This document shows positions 27,701-38,499 of a stretch of 64,000 nucleotides of DNA, piece after piece. This DNA comes from Tetmemena sp. SeJ-2015 (lineage: Eukaryota > Ciliophora > Spirotrichea > Sporadotrichida > Oxytrichidae): the NCBI GenBank assembly GCA_027382625.1, contig JAJKFJ010021871.1, positions 1 through 64,000 on the forward strand, in the 5' to 3' direction. The position numbers were made by a program, and so were the translations under genes. The notes below the pieces were generated by a model. That model worked only from the letters and a program-made list of their open reading frames with translations, was not told the origin of the DNA and made no database searches. Numbering within the stretch: the first letter of the stretch is position 1; the number at the start of each line of letters is the position of its first letter.

Positions 27701-30700
27701 TGGAGTGAGACCTGTGGTCATAGAAATGAAGAAAGTAGACACCATAGAGATAATAAACCAGACTTTCATAAACAGAGTGAGAGACAACTTGCATATCACA
27801 CTTTGCATGTCCCCTGTCGGCGACACTCTCAGAGTCAGGTGCAGAATGTTCCCCTCCCTCGTTAATTGCTGTACTCTAGACTGGTTCTCTAGATGGCCAG
27901 AGGAGGCTCTATTATATGTGAGCTCCGAGTTCTTGAAGGAACTTGACCTACCCTCTGACGAAGTTAGATAATCTCTCGCAGAGATGTGCATGGTCATTCA
28001 CACTTCAGTAGAAGAGGAAGCCGATAATTTCTTCGGTCAACTAAGAAGAAAGATCTATACCACTCCAAAGAGTTACCTCGATCTGATTTCTCTCTACCTC
28101 AACACTCTCGATATCAACACTTAATTCTATATTGAATCAAGAGAGGAGAGTATAACCTCAACAAGAATAGACTTGCCACAGGACTCAAGAAACTTAACGA
28201 CACCAACAAGTCAATTGCAGAACTAAGAGTCAAGCTCACTGAACTGCAGCCTCTCCTCCAAAAGAAAAATGAGGATCTAAAGGTTGCTTTAGACAGAGTG
28301 AATGCAGACAAGAAGATTGCAAACGAAAAAGAAAAGGTGGTTAGTCAAGAGGCTGAAATCGTCAACAAAAAGGCAGTCGAAGCTAAAGCTATATCAGATG
28401 ATGCAGAAGCCGATTTGAATGCTGCCAAGCCAGAGCTAGAAGCTGCAGAGGCTGCACTTAAGACCCTTGATAAGGCTGCCATCGTTGAAATTAAAACTTT
28501 CCCTAATCCTCCTTAAGCTGTGGTTATGGTCATGGAGGCAGTCATGATACTTATTGGAGAAAAGACTGACTGGAATAACGTAAGAGCAGTGCTCGGAGAT
28601 ACTACTGGCTTTATCAATAAGCTTCTGTTCTATGATTTTCTAAAACTCCAGAGTCTGTGTTATCTAAAGTGAGGAACAAGTATCTGAAGTTACCTGAGTT
28701 CAACGCTGAGTCAGTGGGTTCAAAGTCACAAGCAGCTAAGTGCCTCTGTATGTGGTGTATGTCTGTGAGTAAGTTCTAAATGGTCATCAAGAAGGTCGAG
28801 CCTAAGAAAAAGAAGTTCGAAGAAGTGTAATCTGTGCTTTCTAAAGCTCAATCTGAACTCAACCAAAAGATATAATCAAATATTTTAAAGATGGCTGAGG
28901 TAAACAAAGTCAAGGAAGCCGTGCAAGACTTGAGGCTGAATGCTAACGCATGCAAGACGAAAAAGAGAGACTTGAGTCAGACATGGATAAATGTGAAAAG
29001 CGTATGGGAAGAGCAGAGAAGTTGGTCGTTCTTCTCGCAGACGAAGGAGTCAGATGGAAGGAAACTGTTGCTAACATTTCTCTTGAAATTGAGCAACTGG
29101 TAGGAAACGTATTCTTGTCTTGCGCTTGTATCTCTTACTATGGTGCCTTCACTGGCATCTACAGATAGTCGCTAGTCAATATTTAAATAGTTGTGCTTCA
29201 TAAGTCAGTAAATGGGTCACTGGCTGTCTTGGAAAGAGTATTCCAACATCTCAAGACTTCTCCCTTGTCAAAATTATGGGTGATCCTGTAGTTATTAGAG
29301 GATGGAACATTTCAGGACTTCCCACTGATTAGGTTTCTATCGAAAACGGTATCTTGGCAACCAAGGCTCAGCGTGGGCTCTTTGCATCGATCCTTAACAG
29401 AAAGGCAAACAAGTGGATAAAGAACATGGAGAAGGATAACAACATTTTGCAGCTGAAGTTTGGAACTCTCAATTTCCTTAGAGAGATGAGTGGAGCAGTT
29501 CGTAATGGAAGACCCACTTTGGTAGAAGACATGGAAGAGTATGTTGACCCTGCTATCGATCCTATTCTCCTTAAGTAACAATTCAAGACTGAAGGAGGCA
29601 TCAAGCAAATTAGACTTGGAGATTCCAATGTTGACTATGATGATAACTTCCGCTTCTTCATGACCTACTAAGATGCCCAACCCTCACTACTTGCCCGAAG
29701 TTTGCATTAAGGTCACACTCATCAATTTCACTGTGACTTTCAGGGGGTCTGGAAGAGCAGCTTCTTGGAGATGTGGTTGTCCAAGAGAAACCAGAAATTG
29801 AGAAGAAGAGAGATGAGATTGTTGTTACTATGGATGCTGATCAACGCACACTCAAGAACATAGAAATCACCATTTTGAAGTTGCTTTCAGAATCCACAGA
29901 GGAGTAAATCCTGGATGAGGATAATCTCATAAACGTACTTGAGAACTCTAAGAAAACCTCAAAAGAAATCAATGAGAGAATGGTTCAGTCTCTCATTGTT
30001 GAGGAGGAGATTAATAACACAAGAAACCAATATAGATCCGTAGCTATTAGAGGCAGTATTCTTTACTTCGTCATCGCTGACCTAGCTGGTATTGATCCTA
30101 TGTATCAATACTCACTTGCCTATATTAAGAGACTCTTCAATATTGCAATAGAAAAAAGCAGAAAGTCAAGAGACTTAGCAGAGCGTCTGGAAATTCTCAT
30201 TGATAACATCACTCGATCAATCTATACTAACGTGAGCAGAGGTCTTTTCGAAGCTCACAAAATCATCTACTCATTCCTTATCATAGTGATGATCAACAGG
30301 AATATACAGAAGCTCATAATTAGATTATTTGCTAATTTAGAAGGTGAAAGATAGCCACTGGAATACACTTCTAAGAGGTGCAGGCCCTCTTACTGTAGAA
30401 CAATAAAGAAGCAGACCTAAGAATCCAGATCCTATTTTGCATCCTATTTAAATATATCCTAAAACAATCACCACCATCGGATGGGATTTGCTTGTTCTTT
30501 GTTGACGTTAATGACACCGCCGTCTATGGAGGCATCACAGCATCAATATGCTAAAATTGGTCAATTTGGCAAGACTGGGCTTAGAAAGCCGATCCTTAAC
30601 TAGAACCTCTTCCTCTCGAGTGGAGTGAGAAGTTAGGCAATTTTGAAAAACTGATCGTCCTCAAGGCATTCAGACCTGAGAAGCTGCTCTTTGCTTTCCA

Positions 30701-32700
30701 AAACTATGTGATAGATGAAATTGGAAAATTCTTCGTAGAAAGCCCATCAGTGACTATGGAAGTCGTGTATAGTGACACTGACGTGAAGACTCCTTTGATT
30801 TTCGTACTAAGTCAAGGGAGCTGACCCTACTTCTCTACTAATTAAGTTTTCCAAAGATAAAGGCTTCGGTGAGAAACTAAATGTGATATCGCTTGGGTCA
30901 AGGTCAGGGTCCCAAAGCTGAAGCTCTTATCAAAGCCTCGAAGAAAAATGGAGAATGGGTTATGCTCCAAAATTGTCATCTAGCAAAGTCTTGGATGCCC
31001 TCTCTGGAAAATATTGTCATCAACTTTGCAGGAGAAGAAGCAGAGATTCACAACGGTAAGACAAGTTATTTGCCTTATATAAATTTATAGATTTCAGACT
31101 TTACCTCACCTCTATTTTACTATAAACAAATAATAATTCTGAAGCATACTCTATGCCTGCGGACTATTTCCCTGTTTCTGTCCTTCAAAATGGTGTGAAG
31201 TTGACAACTGAGCCGCCAAGAGGTTTAAAGGCAAACCTTAAGCGTACCTACTAAGATTTTAATGAAGGAACCTTCAACGAATCAAAGAAGCCAGAGACCT
31301 GGAAAAAGCTACTCTTTGGCCTGTCATTCTTCCATGCTATTATTCAAGAGAGAAGAAAGTTTGGTCCCTTGGGTTGGAACATTAGATACGAGTTTAACGA
31401 TTCCGATCTTGAAACGTCAATTACCATGCTGAAGATCTTCTTAGACGAGCAAGAGGAAATTCCCTGGGATGCTCTGCTCTATGTGACAGGACACATTAAT
31501 TATGGAGGCAGAGTCACAGATGATTGGGATAGAAGATGCTTGATAGCTATGCTAAAGAAATACTACAACATAGATATCCTCGAGGATGGATATAAATTCA
31601 GTGAATCGGGCATTTACTTCGCACCTTCATTCGGCCCATTAGACATCTACAGAGACTACATTGAGACTCTACCTTTGATTGATAATCCTGAGGTATTTGG
31701 CCTGCATGAAAACGCTAATATCACCTACCAAAATCAAGAGTCAGACAAGATCGTTGCTACTATTCTCTCAATCAACCCGATTAAGCATAGCTGCTGGAGG
31801 CTAAACTCCTGATGAGATTGTGAAAGAGAGAGCAAAAGAAATTAAGAAGATCCTACCTGCTTTGCTAGATAAGACTCAAGGCAAAAAGGATATGTTCATC
31901 ATCTCTTCTTTAAATTTAGCCATATGTTTAAGCCAGACAAGCAAGGCTTGATAAGCTCACTTAGTACTGTGCTCCTTCAGGAAATGCAAAGATTCAACAG
32001 ACTTCTAACTGTTATGAGAAGCTCAATCATTAATCTCAAGAAAGCCATCAAGGGATTCATTGTTATGAGTGAAGAGCTTGACTCTATGTATGTGAGCATT
32101 CAAAATAGTCAAGTACCCAAGAACTGGGAGAAGGTTGCTTACCCATCTTTAAAACCTCTACCAACGTGGTACAAAGATCTCCTAGAAAGAGTAGCTTTCA
32201 TGCAAGACTGGCTTGTTAATGGTGCACCTAACTCTTTCTGGCTGTCAGGTTTCTTCTTCCCTCAAGGCTTCATGACCGGCTGTCTCCAAACTCATGCTCG
32301 TAACTACAAGATTGCTATCGACAAGCTTTAGTTCTCTTTCCAAGTGATGTTAGAGGAGGAGCCTGGAGAAGTTGAAGAGCCACCTGAGGACGGAGTTTAC
32401 ATTTACGGTTTGTATATGGATGGCGCTAGATTTGATCGTGAGACACAAACCATCGCAGATCAGTTCCCTGGTGAGATGTATTCTAAGATGCCACTCATTT
32501 GGTTCAAGCCACAAGAGGATTACAAACCTGACCCTGAAGAATACAGCTGCCCTGTTTATAAGACCTCAGTGAGAGCAGGAGTTCTCTCTACTACCGGTCA
32601 GTCAACCAACTTCATTATTGCAGTAGAACTGTCAACTAAGGATCTGCCTCGCCAATGGACATTAAGAGCTGCTGCTATGCTGTGCTAGCTCAATGACTGA
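18705..32700 (+). CDS. axonemal dynein heavy chain 1 (unscrambled, many IESs)
   Basis: Motor subunit of a ciliary dynein arm: ATP-driven sliding on microtubules. The start ATG at 18705 opens a Gln/Ser-rich N-terminus. The tail runs to about 22 kb and the linker to about 23.9 kb. AAA1 has GPAGTGKT near 24280, AAA2 GPTGGGKT near 25145, AAA3 GYTGVGKS near 26265 and AAA4 GVGGSGK near 27420. The stalk coiled coil lies at about 28.15-29.1 kb, followed by AAA5, AAA6 and a full C-terminal domain ending at TGA 32698-32700. Every MDS is in genomic order. At least 17 pointer-bounded IESs and one clear GT-AG intron (31056-31090) interrupt it. Five to ten single-base frame breaks, mostly at homopolymers, lack pointers and look like assembly errors. 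The long C-terminus and tail fit an inner-arm type, but I cannot fix the isoform. Confidence 0.93.
20919..20948. other. IES, 30 bp, pointer TACTT
   Basis: TACTT at 20919 and 20949. Excision joins EALANIY to [11 protein letters not shown] in frame in the dynein 1 tail. Confidence 0.9.
21972..22003. other. IES, 32 bp, pointer CATC
   Basis: CATC at 21972 and 22004. Removal converts a frame break into [18 protein letters not shown]. Confidence 0.9.
23193..23226. other. IES, 34 bp, pointer ATTTTC
   Basis: ATTTTC at 23193 and 23227. Excision gives the conserved dynein linker reading [19 protein letters not shown]. Confidence 0.95.
23581..23613. other. IES, 33 bp, pointer AGGGTAT
   Basis: A 7 bp repeat at 23581 and 23614; excision restores [19 protein letters not shown]. 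Confidence 0.93.
24852..24874. other. IES, 23 bp, pointer AATC
   Basis: AATC at 24852 and 24875. Excision restores [20 protein letters not shown], a highly conserved part of the dynein motor. Confidence 0.95.
25239..25267. other. IES, 29 bp, pointer AG
   Basis: AG at 25239 and 25268. Excision gives [20 protein letters not shown]. Treating it as a GT-AG intron would leave a TGA stop, so the IES reading is preferred. Confidence 0.75.
25804..25846. other. IES, 43 bp, pointer TCCAT
   Basis: TCCAT at 25804 and 25847; excision joins QQVISI to [10 protein letters not shown] in frame. Confidence 0.92.
26112..26131. other. IES, 20 bp, pointer AGG
   Basis: AGG at 26112 and 26132. Excision gives [20 protein letters not shown]. 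The alternative GGTTT alignment would break the frame. Confidence 0.85.
26323..26338. other. IES, 16 bp, pointer AAAGA
   Basis: AAAGA at 26323 and 26339. Excision restores [19 protein letters not shown]. It is the shortest IES I can support in this window. Confidence 0.88.
26392..26422. other. IES, 31 bp, pointer TA
   Basis: TA at 26392 and 26423; excision gives [20 protein letters not shown], in frame. Confidence 0.8.
26833..26925. other. IES, about 80-90 bp, pointer not resolved
   Basis: The conserved reading breaks after DEAVL and resumes at [14 protein letters not shown]. The insert is A-rich, and several 2-base repeats (TA or AT) would restore frame, so the exact ends are uncertain. 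Confidence 0.6.
28113..28135. other. IES, 23 bp, pointer ATCAA
   Basis: ATCAA at 28113 and 28136; excision gives [20 protein letters not shown] at the base of the stalk. Confidence 0.92.
28866..28886. other. IES, 21 bp, pointer AAAGAT
   Basis: AAAGAT at 28866 and 28887. The insert is a multiple of three with no TGA, so it is invisible as a frame break. Excision gives [17 protein letters not shown] in the stalk coiled coil. Confidence 0.75.
29174..29202. other. IES, 29 bp, pointer AGTCA
   Basis: AGTCA at 29174 and 29203; excision joins GIYRQSLV to SKWVTGCLG. Confidence 0.9.
30308..30338. other. IES, 31 bp, pointer AGAAG
   Basis: AGAAG at 30308 and 30339; excision gives [20 protein letters not shown]. 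Confidence 0.92.
31056..31090 (+). other. spliceosomal intron, 35 nt, in dynein 1
   Basis: GTAAGA at the 5' end and TATAG at the 3' end. Removal joins EAEIHN to DFRLYLTS in frame, with no flanking direct repeat longer than chance. Confidence 0.85.
31110..31148. other. IES, 39 bp, pointer CTCTAT
   Basis: CTCTAT at 31110 and 31149, only 20 bp after the preceding intron; excision gives [18 protein letters not shown]. Confidence 0.93.
31890..31921. other. IES, 32 bp, pointer ATATGTT
   Basis: A 7 bp repeat at 31890 and 31922; excision gives [18 protein letters not shown]. Confidence 0.92.
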
Positions 32701-33452
32701 GAACAATTATTAACCTAATTCTATCTTCGTTCTTAAGAGAAGAAGCCAGTTTATATATTCTTTACACAAGATATATTTCACTTTTACATATTTAAAAAAA
32801 CTAATGATGAATAAGGATCAGAGGAGGATAATAAAAAGTGGAAGAAGCTGAAAATCTATTAAAATAAACAGCTATCTTATAGCGACTACGATTAAGAACT
32901 ATTTAATAGATAGATATAATCTAATAATAATTTTTAATTTTTAAAAGTCCAAAGATGTTTATAATTGCAAATAAAGAATAAATAAAGGTTAATGTTTAAT
33001 TCAGAGTTATCACGTCATATTACATGATCAAATCAAGCAGTTATGTCGTTAGTAGTTATAAAAGCTATTAAATTAATACCTAGTGCTTATTCTGCTTATT
33101 CATCTATTCTATATATCCATTCTTGTTATAAAAAACTTTCCTTGATAAAATTATTTAGAGGCGATTGAGTTATTTTAATGTTATTCATCATAATTTTAAC
33201 TTATTATAAGGCTAACTTATTTATATTCTAAATAAGGTCACTTTGTAAATGTATTGACGTCATAAATTTGTAATTATTTTTAAATAAAATAAAAGTATAA
33301 ACTTAAATAATTGATTGCAAATGAATTCTCTAATAAATAAAATTTATGAACATTACGAGGATAAAATTAATTCTACGCTTTATTGATAAATAGGGGACAA
33401 TTTATTCTCAAATTATAGTTAATTTATCACAAATATATTATCCTAGTTGATT
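32701..33452. other. AT-rich intergenic stretch
   Basis: About 750 bp between dynein 1 and the lipid kinase. It is AT-rich with no gene, repeat or RNA recognised. Confidence 0.5.
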
Positions 33453-35163
33453 ATGGAGGGAGTTAAACCGCAACCCGCTGCAGAAAAGCAACCTCACTAC
33501 TCAGTTGACCAACTAAATTGGGAGCACTTCCAAAGAAATATGGCTTTTAGGTCTGGTGAGCTTACAATAATTATCTCATACTAAATCTTTGATTTAGTTT
33601 TAAGGTAGGAGCAATTGAAATGAAGAACCCTGCCAAAGAAGCAAAGCCATATTCAAAGGAAAACCCTAAGAACATAAGAGGGTTCGATGATCTCCCCTGT
33701 TTATTGCCGGTCTAGATCAGAGATCTGAATGACTCAATTATTCCAAGTGAAGTTGATGATGAGGAAGTAGGAAGATTGCAGAAAGTAGTAGGCTTGAGAG
33801 ATGACAGCGCTGAGAGATTAGATGATGAGAGTGAAAAAGGAGGCAGTAATTAACTTAGACTAGCAGCCGCTCCAATGCAGGAAAATAAGATAGCTAAGAA
33901 TTAGGCCAAGTAGTAGTAGATGATAGAGAGGCAGAAGACATCCAATACCAAAACTTAAGAGTTGAGAGAACTTGTTATGGGACAGAGTAACTTTGCAGAT
34001 ACTAAATTCTAGGAATAATTCTTGAGAAAGGTCGATTTAATAGAGCCCAGACAGATAAAGTACGATAAGCCAATTGCAATAGTCTACAACCCTAATTCGG
34101 GAAAGAAGAGGAACATCAGAGGGATAATTGAGGAAACTTTAAAATCGCGTGGCATTCCATGTGAATTCTTATCCTCTCAGAAGGTTTTTGACACATTCCT
34201 AATCCCTCAAGCAATGGACATAGACAAATATAGTGCCTTGATCGGAGTGGGAGGAGATGGAACTTTCCACGAAGTAGTGAATGGGATGTTGCATAGAGCT
34301 GATAGAAAGCGTATTCCTGTCGGCTTTATTGGAAATGGTAGTGGAAATGATACCAATATAACTTTCAATTCAAACAGCATTAACAAGGCGTTAGACTTTA
34401 TCGTTAAAGGACAAACCATAAAGTATGATATTGCTAAGGTTCTTCTCGAAAATTCTTTCAAAATTTGTGTATAAATTTATCGACTATGAGAACGAGTAAG
34501 ATATTCCTGAGGACAAATTAGCTTACAATATGAGATACATGGTTATAAATTCTGTATTTGGAGTGTCTGCAAAGGTTACCCATAGAGCCCTTAGCTTCAA
34601 AGGATGCTGTTGTAATCCCTATGAAATGGCTGCTCTCGTTGAGTTCTGCAAATTGAAGTCTGACCTAGTCACAGTGAAAGTGGATGACTAAATAGTTCTA
34701 GAAGATTTCCCTATGATCTTGATGGGTGTATTCAATACCAAGTATGGTGGCTCCAATATGATCCTCTCTCCTCTTTCAGTCGTAAATGACGGCATGCTTG
34801 AACTCTTAGTCTACCAGGGAAAGATTAGCTTCATGGGACTAGTCAAGACTATGGACAATGCAGTCAAGAACAGAGGAGTTCATTTCAATCATAGTATAAA
34901 GGATTTTTATAGTTCAATGCTATGATGAGAACATGCACTACTACAGGGGTAAGACATTCAGAATTGAGAATAAGAATCCCGCTCCTAAGCCAAAGAAAGG
35001 CCAAACTGATTCGCAGGAGAAGAACATAGAGAGATATTCTTGCGATGGCGAAAATTTAACATTTAGAAACTTCATTAAGTACGAGACTCTTCCTGGTGAA
35101 CTAGAAGTGATAGTTGACTTTGACTTTTTGATGAAGGACAAAAAGCAGTTTCATAACATTTGA
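33453..35163 (+). CDS. DAGK-type lipid kinase, copy 1
   Basis: Lipid kinase of the diacylglycerol/sphingosine/ceramide kinase superfamily; it would phosphorylate a lipid hydroxyl with ATP. The ATG at 33453 starts an acidic N-terminal region with NWEHFQRN. The catalytic domain (about 34.0-34.45 kb) shows IVYNPNSGKKRN, VGGDGTFHEV (the GGDGT nucleotide-binding loop) and GNGSGND. The accessory beta domain follows, with KYGGSNMILSP at about 34.75 kb, and ends at a TGA at 35161. A GT-AG intron (33556-33608) and at least one IES (34884-34912) interrupt it. It is a tandem paralogue of the gene at 36182-38000. A one-base break near 34460 lacks a pointer. The exact substrate cannot be told from sequence. 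Confidence 0.85.
33556..33608 (+). other. spliceosomal intron in lipid kinase copy 1
   Basis: GTGAGC to GGTAG. Removal joins NMAFRSG to AIEMKNPAKEA in frame; the paralogue has AFQSG at the same place. Confidence 0.7.
34884..34912. other. IES, 29 bp, pointer TTCAAT
   Basis: TTCAAT at 34884 and 34913. Excision brings NRGVHFN next to YDENMHYYRGKTF, but one extra base is still needed for frame (probable homopolymer error). Confidence 0.7.
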
Positions 35164-35297
35164 ATTATGCCTAATAAATGTAACTAGACTATTTTTCTAA
35201 ATTACGAATTTATCGAAGGTGGTATGACAATGTTTAAAATGAATGTGTGGATCTTAAACACTTAGATTCAGGAACTAGTGATTTGTTAATTTAATAA

Positions 35298-35947
35298 ATG
35301 AGTATATTGGGCTCTATTTTTGGCAAAGCCAAACCTAACTCTCCCTCTGTTTTCAAAAGCTTATGGGACATACCTGTGACTACACTTCAAGATGTTTCGT
35401 ACCCTACATTGAGAGAATACTATCTCACCGCCAGTCCTGAAAAGAAAACTCCAAAGGTTGCTATTATAGTGAACGTGGCTTCAAAGTGCGGATTAACGAA
35501 GGGTAGTTATACCTCATTAGTGGATCTCCATCATAAATACCACGATCAAGGATTTTTAAATCTTAAATTGTAGTTAATTTAGATTCGACGTATTGGCTTT
35601 TCCTTGCAACTAATTCTTCTCACAGGAGCCTGGAGACGCTAATCAAATTCAACAAGTCGCTTGCGAGCTTTACAAAGTCACATTTCCCATTTTCAAAAAA
35701 TGCGATGTGAATGGAGAAAATACTCATGAAGTGTACTTAAATGATTATAATTTTGATATATGATATTTAAGAAGTATTCAAATTCCTAAAGGAGAAAGCA
35801 AATCTGTCAAAAATCTCTTGGAATTTTGGTAAATTTTTAGTCGATTCTGAGGGATAACTAATTGAGTACAAGGGTCCTAGGTCAAGTGCTTTTGATTTTG
35901 AGGATAAGATTAAGGAAATCTTAAAAGATGGCAAAGCTTAGCTCTGA
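35298..35947 (+). CDS. glutathione peroxidase (Cys type)
   Basis: Reduces hydrogen and lipid peroxides using glutathione or thioredoxin. The ATG at 35298 gives a short N-terminal extension, then the family signatures: NVASKCG (catalytic Cys, no selenocysteine) at about 35.48 kb, LAFPCNQF at about 35.6 kb and WNFGKFLVD (the Trp/Asn of the catalytic tetrad) at about 35.82 kb. The stop is TGA at 35945. Two IESs (pointers GATT and GAAGT) must be removed for a continuous frame of normal family length (about 190 residues). It lies between two lipid-kinase paralogues, all on the same strand. TGA serves as its stop, as in the other genes. Confidence 0.92.
35551..35581. other. IES, 31 bp, pointer GATT
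   Basis: GATT at 35551 and 35582; excision gives [20 protein letters not shown]. Confidence 0.92.
35728..35770. other. IES, 43 bp, pointer GAAGT
   Basis: GAAGT at 35728 and 35771; excision gives [18 protein letters not shown]. Confidence 0.92.
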
Positions 35948-36181
35948 AGAATGAGAAAGAAAAAGACACTTGATTTTAACCAAAATTGTTCTCAAATGTT
36001 CATGATATGGTAAAGAATAAATTGAGAAGTTGTTATTCCTTATTATTTTGCTCTATCTAAGTTTACTACTTTAAGGAGATCTATCTTATAAAATTAGAAA
36101 AGTAAATATAGAGAATAATATCCTTATAATTTAAGCAAGATATAAAAATTTCAGTACTCTCTCTAATCCGATATACTTAAA

Positions 36182-38000
36182 ATGGAAAAGAATTCTTAAA
36201 AGCCTTCATCATCTAAGCAAGAGGAAAAAAAGATCATGAGCTATGAGTACAACGAGCTTAATTGGGAACACATAAGACGAAATTGCGCGTTTTAATCTGG
36301 CCAAATTACAGCGAATGCAGAGGCTAGACCTGGCACCACCTCTTTCAAGAAAAATACTGCGCCACATAAGATTCCTTATAGTGACATGAAAACATTTAAC
36401 TTTGTGCCTTGCTTGATGCCCCTAGAGCTAAGACTTGATGAAGCTAAGTTTGCGGAATAAAGAGAGGAATTTCTAGGACCAAGAGAATAAACAAGTCCTG
36501 AGTCTCATGAAAAAGAGGGGATTTTAATGGAGGGAGATGACAATGATTAGGAGAATCGCTTCTTATAAGGCAGACCAAGCATCAAGAGTGAAATCAGATC
36601 AGACACTGATGATGAATTCTATGAAGAGTTACAGCGACAAAGGGATCTAATTAGGCAAAAACTTGCAAAGCTTGATTTTACAAAGTAAATAGACAGGGAG
36701 GAAATCAATAAGTACACTCATATTATGGGATATCGCAGGATCTAGTATAATAAACCTGTAGCTATAATCTATAATCCTAATTCAGGAAAGAAAAGAAATG
36801 TCAGACAAATAATTGCGGACAGATTAGACATGGCCAAGATTCCTTACGAATTCCTTGAATCTAAGAAAATTTTTGACACTTGGCTCATTCCATAGACCAT
36901 GGATATCGATCGGTATAGCGCTGTAGTAGCAGTGGGAGGTGATGGAACTTTTCATGAAGTTGCAAATGGTCTCCTCCACAGATAAGATAAGCGCAAGATA
37001 CCAATTGCATTTGTTGGAAACGGTAGTGGTAACGACACTCTGAGGCAATTTAATTGCTTTGACATCGAGAGAGCGCTAGATTTTATAGTGAAGGGAACAG
37101 TTATAAATTATGACGTGGTCAAAGTTCTGATCGATTATGAAACTGAGAAGGATGTCCCTTAAGACAAGTTAAATACTAATTTGAGATATATGCTTATCAA
37201 CAGTGGTCTCGGACTGATAGCCAGAACCAATTTTTCAGCTAGAAAATACAAAGGTGGTTGTTGCAGCCGTGTCTCCAACCCTTATACTGTTGCCTTGCTT
37301 TTTGAGCTTTTTAAGAGAGTGAGAGACAGATTTACGATTACAGTAGATGATAAAATTATGGAGTTAGACTCAAACCCTCTTAATTAAGTTTAATAAATCG
37401 TCATAATTATGTAATTATAATCCTCTGTTTCTATCAATGATGAATACTAAGTTCGGAGGAGCTGGCACAATAATTAACCCCTTCGCCATTTCAAATGATG
37501 GTCTGGTAGACGTAATAAGTGGACATGAAAAAGCTGGAATAAGTGGACTTCTCACTTTTGATAAGCAAGCTAAGAAATTAACTTTTAGTTGTTAATGTGC
37601 ACATTTTTAATACAGAGGAGTCCATGCTTATAACAAAAAGATGAATTTTTATAGAGGTAGGATAGTTAAGATAGAGGACCTATCTGATCTAACTGAATCT
37701 TAAAGAACTAAAAAGCAAACTTCCTCCAAAATAGAGGCTCAAAGAAAGGAAGACTAGAGAGCAAGGAAGGAGCATTCTGCTTCACAACCACTTATATAGA
37801 AAGAAGAGGAAACTTCTGCTAATCAAAGTAGCGCTTCTCTGAATATTACTAATGAAAGAACTGCGAAGAGATTGGCAGTGGACGGAGAGGATTTGATTTT
37901 CCATGATTTCGTGAAGTATGAATGCCTATATGGGGAACTTGAGGTAATAGTGGACTATGACTTCCTCATGAAGTCATATGAAATGTTTTATTGGAAATGA
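36182..38000 (+). CDS. DAGK-type lipid kinase, copy 2
   Basis: Paralogue of the gene at 33453. The ATG at 36182 leads into an N-terminus with ELNWEHIRRN, matching NWEHFQRN in copy 1. The catalytic domain (about 36.7-37.1 kb) shows IIYNPNSGKKRN, VGGDGTFHEV and GNGSGND, and its lipid-kinase beta domain carries TKFGGAGTIINP (about 37.45 kb). A long Lys/Gln/Ser linker near 37.7-37.85 kb is absent from copy 1. The stop is TGA at 37998. One IES (37376-37421) is clear. Divergence outside the catalytic core says the duplication is not recent. The substrate is undetermined. Confidence 0.85.
37376..37421. other. IES, 46 bp, pointer CCTCT
   Basis: CCTCT at 37376 and 37422; excision joins ELDSNPL to FLSMMNTKFGGAG in frame. 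Confidence 0.92.
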
Positions 38001-38499
38001 AGAGATAAGAATCGTAGCAACTATTTTAAATGTTCCTTATTTTTAAGACACAAGGGATCAATTAGTCAGCATGATCATTTGGCATTATCCAATTATTTAC
38101 TTATATTGGTGAAACCAGAAATATACAACCAAATAATAAATTGAAACATTTTCTTCTTTCATTTATTTTAATGAAATAATTATAGGGCAATAAATTCTTG
38201 TTTTTTTTTATAATTTTTTTTTATTTTTTGGGACTTAATATTATAATTACTATATTTTCATATGATGAACTCACAGTTTTCTTAATAGATGAGAAATATG
38301 TTACTTAATTATTTAAGGCACTATTTTGAAATTATCTAAATTAAGAATTAAAATTTTAAAAATATTCATAAAAAATTTAAATTGATATTTATTCCCAAAG
38401 AAAAAATAATTAAAATATGTAAAGTATATTGATCTAGAATTAGATTAAAATAATAACTTTTTTGACTAAAATAATTAACAAAAGAATCCTATTCCTGAA
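38001..38499. other. AT-rich intergenic stretch
   Basis: About 500 bp of AT-rich DNA with a T-run near 38201-38225; no gene recognised. Confidence 0.5.

Noticed and set aside
27599..27997. 132-codon minus-strand ORF opposite dynein 1
   Set aside because: It is the reverse shadow of the conserved AAA4 coding sequence ([12 protein letters not shown] region); no separate protein features.
29312..29680. 122-codon minus-strand ORF
   Set aside because: Antisense shadow of the dynein AAA5 region, which is conserved on the plus strand.
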